From the NCBI GenBank assembly GCA_002493305.1, contig DKYJ01000031.1:68850-86503 (forward strand): DNA of 17,654 bases, given 5' to 3'. A program made the translations under genes and the position numbers. This DNA comes from Clostridiales bacterium UBA7103 (lineage in GTDB: Bacteria > Bacillota > Clostridia > Oscillospirales > Oscillospiraceae). Positions 13,153-17,654 of this stretch are shown piece after piece; the stretch's first letter is position 1; the number at the start of each line of letters is the position of its first letter. Under the pieces are notes generated by a model, which was given only the letters and a program-made list of their open reading frames with translations, was not told the origin of the DNA and searched no databases.

Positions 13153-13782
13153 TTATCCCATATATTTCAATACAGCTATCTGCGGCTCAGAGTCCTCAGT
13201 GATGGTAATGGTGTCGGTATCGTAATAATGGGTCATCTCCGGCGCTTCAAACATATCCGTCAGCGCCTGTATGTGCTCAAGCCGCCTTGGGCCGTGGTTT
13301 CCAAAGCGATAGTGCATGGGAATAATGACCTTGGGGATTATCTGCTCAGTCATGCGCCAGACCTCCTGCGCCGGAAGCCCCGTGCAGGAACCGGCGGTGA
13401 CCATTACTGCGTCCAGCCCGAAAAGCTGAGACTGTTCGCCGCCGTTTAGCTGGGTGCCGATATCGCCCATGTGGGCAACACGCATGCCGTCAGCCTCTAA
13501 AATATGTACAAGGCAGCTGCCGCGCATGATGCCGTAAACGCTGTCGTGGCTCACCTCAAAGCTGCTTATCTCAAAGGGGCAGTCAGACTCCGGTCTACCC
13601 GAGAGAATGACCCCCTCGCGGTAGTTGTGCCCATAGTGCTCATGGCTCACAAGCAGCTTGTCCGCCCGAACTCTGAGCTTTGGATAGCCGGTGGTATAAT
13701 CGCTGTTATAGGGGTCAATTACCACGGTATAGCCCTTGTGGCTGATGGCAAAGCAGGCATGACCCAACCATTTTATCTCCAT
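13153..13782 (-). CDS. UlaG-like metallo-beta-lactamase-fold protein with altered metal motif
   Basis: It encodes 209 residues of the metallo-beta-lactamase fold, nearest in layout to the UlaG-like hydrolases. Seen: MEIKWLGHACFAI at the N-terminus, VIDPY (21-25), the metal motif SHEHYGHN (46-53), EVSHD (76-80), AHMGDIG (103-109) with D107, and IPMHYRFGNHGP (154-165) with H157. In the usual HxHxDH motif the Asp at position 51 is Gly, encoded GGG, two base changes from an Asp codon, so it is not a single-base read error. H47, H49, H52, H79, D107 and H157 remain. The protein may bind metal differently or be inactive. Start: ATG at 13782 with AAGGAG 8 bases upstream, overlapping the DUF4037 gene's stop. 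It lies 13 bases downstream of that gene. Confidence 0.88.
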   Translation of the reverse strand: MEIKWLGHACFAISHKGYTVVIDPYNSDYTTGYPKLRVRADKLLVSHEHYGHNYREGVILSGRPESDCPFEISSFEVSHDSVYGIMRGSCLVHILEADGMRVAHMGDIGTQLNGGEQSQLFGLDAVMVTAGSCTGLPAQEVWRMTEQIIPKVIIPMHYRFGNHGPRRLEHIQALTDMFEAPEMTHYYDTDTITITEDSEPQIAVLKYMG

Positions 13783-13795
13783 AAATGCAACTCCT

Positions 13796-14719
13796 TTATC
13801 CTTCCATAATGTGCAGCGCGCGTATCTGCGGGTTTTGAATATGCTCGCTTATCTCAAAGGCGTGGGGCTCCATATAATCCCAGCCGCCGTGGGTAAGCCC
13901 CTGCTTTTGAAGCTCTCTGATCACCGCAGCGCAGATATCCTCAACAACCCCGGCCTTGACATCAAGACCCGCCCCATCATTCTCGCCCAGCAGCAGAAAT
14001 TCCAGCGCCGGGCGCATATCGCCCAATATCCCCAGCTCCTCCATGCCCCGGAACGCCCACTTGTAATACGGCATATGGACACGGTTTAGAAGATAGATCA
14101 TCTCACAGGCGGCCTTGACAAACTCTGTCAGCGCCAGCATTGCCGCCCCCTGCTGCCCGTGCTTTATGCAGCGGGTGAAGTTGTACTGCCCGGCCTGTGC
14201 CATCAGCGCCGCGCGCGCCGCCAGCTTTTTAAGGCGCACGTCCTCCGGCATACCGGTTCTTATGATCTCCTGCTGCCGGGAAAATTCGCCCAGATCGTCA
14301 CGCCAGACCTGTCCGTTTGAGGCCTCTGCCAAGGCGTAGGACGGCAGATATAGCCACTGCTCCCAGCTCTCCGGCGCACCGTCAGAGCCGGTGTAGCGGC
14401 GGAAAAACAGGTCAATCCTGTTAACGCCCCGGCCGCTCTCGGCAAGCTCACTGCGCTTTTCCGCCCGCTCTATTGGCAGCTCCCTGTATGCCCGGCTCAG
14501 CTCAACGCCGATGCGCCGGTCATCCTCCGCCGTGAGCCACAGGCAGAAGCCCAGAGCAAAATCGTGGTCCCGCGAAAGCTCGTCGTCATAGCCGAAGCAT
14601 TCCGAGCCGTGCCCGCAGAGCCCCACGGCGATGCGCCCCTCGTACTCCGGAAAGCGCTCATGTATCAGCTGCGCGCCGCGCTGCAAATACAGCTGCCGCG
14701 CCTCGTCAATTCCCCGCAT
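13796..14719 (-). CDS. DUF4037-type nucleotidyltransferase-like protein
   Basis: It encodes 307 residues. Seen: near the N-terminus the motif GHGSECFGYDDELSRDHDF (36-54), which has the G-S then spaced acidic residues (D45, D46, D51, D53) of the nucleotidyltransferase superfamily, followed by a helical C-terminal region containing YNFTRCIKHGQQGAAMLAL and FVKAACEMIYLLNRVHMPYYKWAF. This matches the uncharacterised DUF4037 family as I know it; activity and substrate are not established. Start: ATG at 14719 gives the family-like MRGIDEARQLYLQRGAQLI and overlaps the end of the TPR gene by 14 bases. Longer in-frame starts up to 14779 lie inside that gene. The overlap and the 13-base gap to the MBL gene indicate one operon. 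Confidence 0.82.
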   Translation of the reverse strand: MRGIDEARQLYLQRGAQLIHERFPEYEGRIAVGLCGHGSECFGYDDELSRDHDFALGFCLWLTAEDDRRIGVELSRAYRELPIERAEKRSELAESGRGVNRIDLFFRRYTGSDGAPESWEQWLYLPSYALAEASNGQVWRDDLGEFSRQQEIIRTGMPEDVRLKKLAARAALMAQAGQYNFTRCIKHGQQGAAMLALTEFVKAACEMIYLLNRVHMPYYKWAFRGMEELGILGDMRPALEFLLLGENDGAGLDVKAGVVEDICAAVIRELQKQGLTHGGWDYMEPHAFEISEHIQNPQIRALHIMEG

Positions 14720-15521
14720 AGATACTTGCCGCCCTTTCCTTGAGCTCCTTTGCATAGAGAAAGTAGCCAAAATAGTCAAAGCTCGGCGCGCACTTGGAGA
14801 TCGTGAAGGCGTGATAGCCGTCTCCGGGCAGACCCGGGGCGTTTAGATGCTCCCATGCCTGTTCCATGCAAACGCCTATGCGCTCGTCCTCGTGATCGAT
14901 TTTATCATACATCTCCGCCATGTTGCACAGCGTCACCGCAAGTTCGTTATCGGGATTTTCGCAGCGCTTTATGACCTCCATCGCCAGCTTGAAGCAGTGC
15001 TCGGCCCTATCATAGTCGCCGATATCGGCATAGGAAAGCGCCATGTTATTATACAGCCCGCCGAAGCGGTAATCCTCCGGGCTGAGATTCGCCGCGTACA
15101 CCCGGCACACATGCTCAAACACCGGCACGGAATCCGCCGCCCGGCCAAAGCACTTCATGGTGGTGGCAGCGTTGAGCATAACGGTGGCGCCGGAGACAGT
15201 GCTGCCCATATGGTGCCGCCGGATGAGCGCAAGAGCGTCCTCAATGGCGCGCAGCGCCTTCTCCCGCTCACCGCTGCGGCGGTAGTGCCCCAGCAGCTCG
15301 CTGAGTATGCTCAGCTCTCCGCGCCAGTCGCCTATTTCGGCGGCTCTTGCGCGGGTTTTTTCCAGAAAACCCCCGGCTTCCGCTTCCCTGCCGCCATCGT
15401 ACATTGCGTCAAGCTCCCGGACTATCCTCGGCACGTTTATTGTCTCCCCGGTGGGAGCGGCGTCCGGCGTGCCGGTGTAGGCGGTAGTATCAAAGCAGCA
15501 GGCGGGCTCAAAAAAATCCAT
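14706..15521 (-). CDS. Tetratricopeptide-repeat protein
   Basis: It encodes a 271-residue, cytosolic, largely helical protein. Seen: repeat-like helical pairs such as GELSILSELLGHYRRSGEREKALRAIEDAL (about 68-97), GGLYNNMALSYADIGDYDRAEHCFKLAMEV (about 158-187) and AVTLCNMAEMYDKI (about 199-212), with the alternating small and aromatic residues of TPR units, a protein-interaction fold. There is no signal peptide or membrane span. Start: ATG at 15521 with AGGAG 9 bases upstream. The last codons overlap the DUF4037 start, so a physical or functional partnership with that protein is a fair inference. No convincing -35/-10 pair was found upstream. Confidence 0.8.
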   Translation of the reverse strand: MDFFEPACCFDTTAYTGTPDAAPTGETINVPRIVRELDAMYDGGREAEAGGFLEKTRARAAEIGDWRGELSILSELLGHYRRSGEREKALRAIEDALALIRRHHMGSTVSGATVMLNAATTMKCFGRAADSVPVFEHVCRVYAANLSPEDYRFGGLYNNMALSYADIGDYDRAEHCFKLAMEVIKRCENPDNELAVTLCNMAEMYDKIDHEDERIGVCMEQAWEHLNAPGLPGDGYHAFTISKCAPSFDYFGYFLYAKELKERAASIYAGN

Positions 15522-15551
15522 CTGTCACAACTCCTGTTTTTGGTGTATAAT
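15522..15551 (+). promoter_or_regulatory. Candidate promoter of the YyaL-type gene
   Basis: TATAAT at 15546-15551 is a perfect -10, preceded 18 bases upstream by CTGTCA (15522-15527), a 4-of-6 match to the -35. It would start transcription near 15558, leaving a leader of about 118 bases. Confidence 0.45.
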
Positions 15552-15599
15552 GACTGTGTCAACGCGAAAAATATTTATGATCGCAATATATTTTCACTT

Positions 15600-15658
15600 G
15601 CCGCGTGAGCGGCGGGAAAAACGACATTAAATCATAATAATCGCTGCGCGATTATTAT
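15600..15658 (+). promoter_or_regulatory. Leader hairpins before the YyaL-type gene
   Basis: Two perfect inverted repeats lie in the presumed leader: GCCGC/GCGGC closed by a GTGA tetraloop (15600-15613), and an 11-bp stem ATAATAATCGC with its complement and TGC loop (15634-15658). The second ends 5 bases before the GGAGG ribosome site (15664-15668). No T-run follows, so they are not terminators; a role in translation or mRNA stability is possible. Confidence 0.45.
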
Positions 15659-15675
15659 ACCACGGAGGCTGCGGC

Positions 15676-17628
15676 ATGAGCAACAATTTGATAAACGAAA
15701 GCTCCCCATATCTTTTAGAGCACGCGGAAAACCCGGTGGACTGGTTCCCTTGGGGCGAGGCCGCCTTTGAAAGGGCCAAAGCTGAGGACAAGCCCATTTT
15801 TCTCAGCATCGGCTATTCCACCTGCCACTGGTGCCATGTTATGGCCAGAGAGAGCTTTGAAAGCGAGGATGTGGCCGCCGTTTTGAACGCGGGCTTTGTG
15901 TCCGTCAAGGTGGACAGAGAGGAGCGGCCCGATGTTGACGCGGTCTATATGGAGGTCTGCACCGCCCTCAACGGCAGCGGCGGCTGGCCTTTGACAGTCA
16001 TCATGACTCCAGAGGGCAAGCCCTTTTTCGCCTGCACATATCTCAGCCGTCCGGCGCTTATCCGCCTGCTGCTGGCCGTGGGCGAAAAATGGGAAAACAG
16101 CAGGCGGGAGCTTATTCAAAGCGGCAATGAGATAAGCCGCTTTATAAACGCGCCTAAATCCATGGGCAGCTCCGGCCCCGATGAGGATTTTCTAAAGCGG
16201 GCGGCAGCTCAGCTCTCCTCCGCCTACGACGAGGAATACGGCGGCTTCGGCAAGGCTCCCAAGTTCCCCTCACCCCAAAATCTGCTGTTCCTTATCCGTC
16301 TCTCCAAGCTGAGCGGAGACGAAAAGCTCCGCCGCATGGCGGAAAATACCCTCGGCCAGATGTACAGGGGCGGGATATATGACCATATCGGCGGGGGCTT
16401 TGCGCGCTACTCCACGGACAGGGAATGGCTCAAGCCCCATTTTGAAAAGACGCTCTATGACAACGCCATGCTGGCGCTCTGCTACACCGAGGCTTGGCAG
16501 GAGGGGCATTTTGCCCTTTACCGGCAGGTGGCAGAGGCAACTCTGGACTTTTGTCTGAGGGAGCTTTTGTCCCCGGAGGGCGGCTTTTGCGCGGCGCTGG
16601 ATGCGGACAGTGAAGGCGTGGAGGGGGCGTATTATCTCTTCACCCCCGCCGAGGTGCGCAAGGTGTTGGGTGATGACGAGGGGCGGCACTTCTGCGAGTG
16701 CTATGACATCACAGACGAGGGCAACTTCAGCGGCAAGAGCATACCGAACCTCCTGCTCAACACCCGCTGGCAGCTTGTGCCGGAGGGTTACGGTGAATAT
16801 CGGCGGCGTCTGCGGGAATACCGCGAGCAGCGCCTGCCTCTGCGGCGGGACGATAAGATTCTCACCGCTTGGAATGGGCTTATGCTCATGGCGCTCTCCC
16901 GGGCCGCCAAGATCTTTGACAGCTCCCGCTATTATTCCGCCGCCCGGGCGCTGGCCGATTTTCTGGCGAAAAAGGACGGCGGCGGGGAGCTGACCGCCTG
17001 CCGCTGCAAGGGCAGGAGCACAGTCACCGCCCAGCTTGACGACTATGTGTTTTACGCGCTGGGGCTTTTGGAGCTATACAATGTGAGCTTTGACGCAAAT
17101 GACGCGCTGGCGGCAGAGGAGCTGGCGGAGAAGCTGGCGGAGGATTTTGCCGACAGCGATGGCGGCTTCTTCCGCACGGCAAAGGACGGCGAAACGTTGA
17201 TAAAGCGGCCCAAAGAGCTGTACGACGGGGCTTTGCCCTCCGGCAACAGCGGCGCTGCCGTGCTGCTCGATTTACTGCGGCGGCTCACAGGCAAGGAAAA
17301 GTGGCGCGCCATGTGGGAGGAGCAGCTTGACTATATCTGCCGCGCCTCCGGAGATTATCCCGCGGGCTGTCCCTTCGCCCTGAGCGCACTGATGAGCCTT
17401 GTCTACCCCACGAAGGAGCTCGTCTGCGCGGCGGAGTCCGTGCCGGAGCTGCTGGACACGGTGACAGGGAAATACGCCCCTGAGCTGACCGTCCTGCTCA
17501 AGACCTCGGAGCAGGCGCAGGCTCTCGCCGCCTTTGCCCCCTTCACCCGGGAAATGAAAATGCTCGACGGTAAGGCCACCTTCTATGTCTGCTCCGGAGG
17601 CGCCTGTGCCGCGCCGTTTACGGTCTGA
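15676..17628 (+). CDS. YyaL/SPATA20-type thioredoxin-domain protein
   Basis: It encodes a complete 650-residue cytosolic protein of the DUF255 (YyaL, SPATA20) family. Seen: N-terminal MSNNLINESSPYLLEHAENP, a thioredoxin-like domain (about 1-160) with the family's CHWC motif (C50, C53) and cis-proline segment GGWPLTV (102-108), then a helical barrel region resembling glycoside-hydrolase or epimerase barrels, with FGKAPKFPSP (191-200), GGIYDHIGGGFARYSTD (232-248), KPHFEKTLYDNA (253-264, usually KMLYDNA) and LDADSEG. After FFACTY the loop is shorter than the usual YFP-containing form. The biochemical function of the family is not settled. Start: ATG at 15676 with GGAGG 7 bases upstream. It is divergent from the TPR gene and appears to stand alone. 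Confidence 0.95.
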   Translation: MSNNLINESSPYLLEHAENPVDWFPWGEAAFERAKAEDKPIFLSIGYSTCHWCHVMARESFESEDVAAVLNAGFVSVKVDREERPDVDAVYMEVCTALNGSGGWPLTVIMTPEGKPFFACTYLSRPALIRLLLAVGEKWENSRRELIQSGNEISRFINAPKSMGSSGPDEDFLKRAAAQLSSAYDEEYGGFGKAPKFPSPQNLLFLIRLSKLSGDEKLRRMAENTLGQMYRGGIYDHIGGGFARYSTDREWLKPHFEKTLYDNAMLALCYTEAWQEGHFALYRQVAEATLDFCLRELLSPEGGFCAALDADSEGVEGAYYLFTPAEVRKVLGDDEGRHFCECYDITDEGNFSGKSIPNLLLNTRWQLVPEGYGEYRRRLREYREQRLPLRRDDKILTAWNGLMLMALSRAAKIFDSSRYYSAARALADFLAKKDGGGELTACRCKGRSTVTAQLDDYVFYALGLLELYNVSFDANDALAAEELAEKLAEDFADSDGGFFRTAKDGETLIKRPKELYDGALPSGNSGAAVLLDLLRRLTGKEKWRAMWEEQLDYICRASGDYPAGCPFALSALMSLVYPTKELVCAAESVPELLDTVTGKYAPELTVLLKTSEQAQALAAFAPFTREMKMLDGKATFYVCSGGACAAPFTV

Positions 17629-17654
17629 GCTGTTAAAAAGCCGAAAAGAGCCGC

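Overview
The window looks like chromosomal DNA of a spore-forming gut clostridium, probably in or near the Oscillospiraceae/Ruminococcaceae. It carries the mother-cell sporulation pair spoIIGA-sigE, strong Shine-Dalgarno sequences of the Gram-positive type, and many -35/-10 pairs with exactly 17-base spacers. It also has long hairpin terminators and a moderately GC-rich coding style. The placement is inferred from gene content; no database search was possible. No phage, transposase, insertion sequence or CRISPR array was seen.

Layout. 1-2075 (minus): a drug/metabolite transporter gene, then pyrH and frr (cut by the window edge), reading as one operon. 2082-3744 (plus): spoIIGA and sigE, closed by a 19-bp hairpin; sigG does not follow. 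3748-5169 (minus): a membrane-anchored or secreted esterase whose N-terminal half is eight tandem Cys/His/Trp repeats, the oddest protein here. 5184-6816 (minus): a MATE efflux gene directly behind tRNA-Val(CAC) and its terminator. 6817-7306: a non-coding stretch with inverted repeats, then tRNA-Met(CAT) and tRNA-Glu(TTC) on the plus strand. 7357-8750 (plus): a GNAT acetyltransferase and a FadR-type GntR regulator. 8757-10601 (minus): a DegV lipid-binding protein and an HTH regulator with four membrane spans. 10690-11373 (plus): a VTT/TVP38-type membrane protein.

11426-15521 (minus) is a co-directional block of five genes: TPR protein, DUF4037 nucleotidyltransferase-like protein, UlaG-like metallo-beta-lactamase-fold protein, PLP aminotransferase and FlK-like thioesterase. 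The first three are tightly packed. The last two overlap by one base (TAATG) and have their own promoter. 15676-17628 (plus): a complete YyaL/SPATA20-type thioredoxin-domain protein behind a leader with two hairpins.

Most of the content is ordinary housekeeping or accessory chromosome. The best candidates for something undescribed are the Cys/His/Trp-repeat esterase, the TPR-DUF4037-MBL cassette whose MBL member lacks the usual metal-site Asp, and the regulatory arrangement of the MATE gene behind a tRNA terminator.
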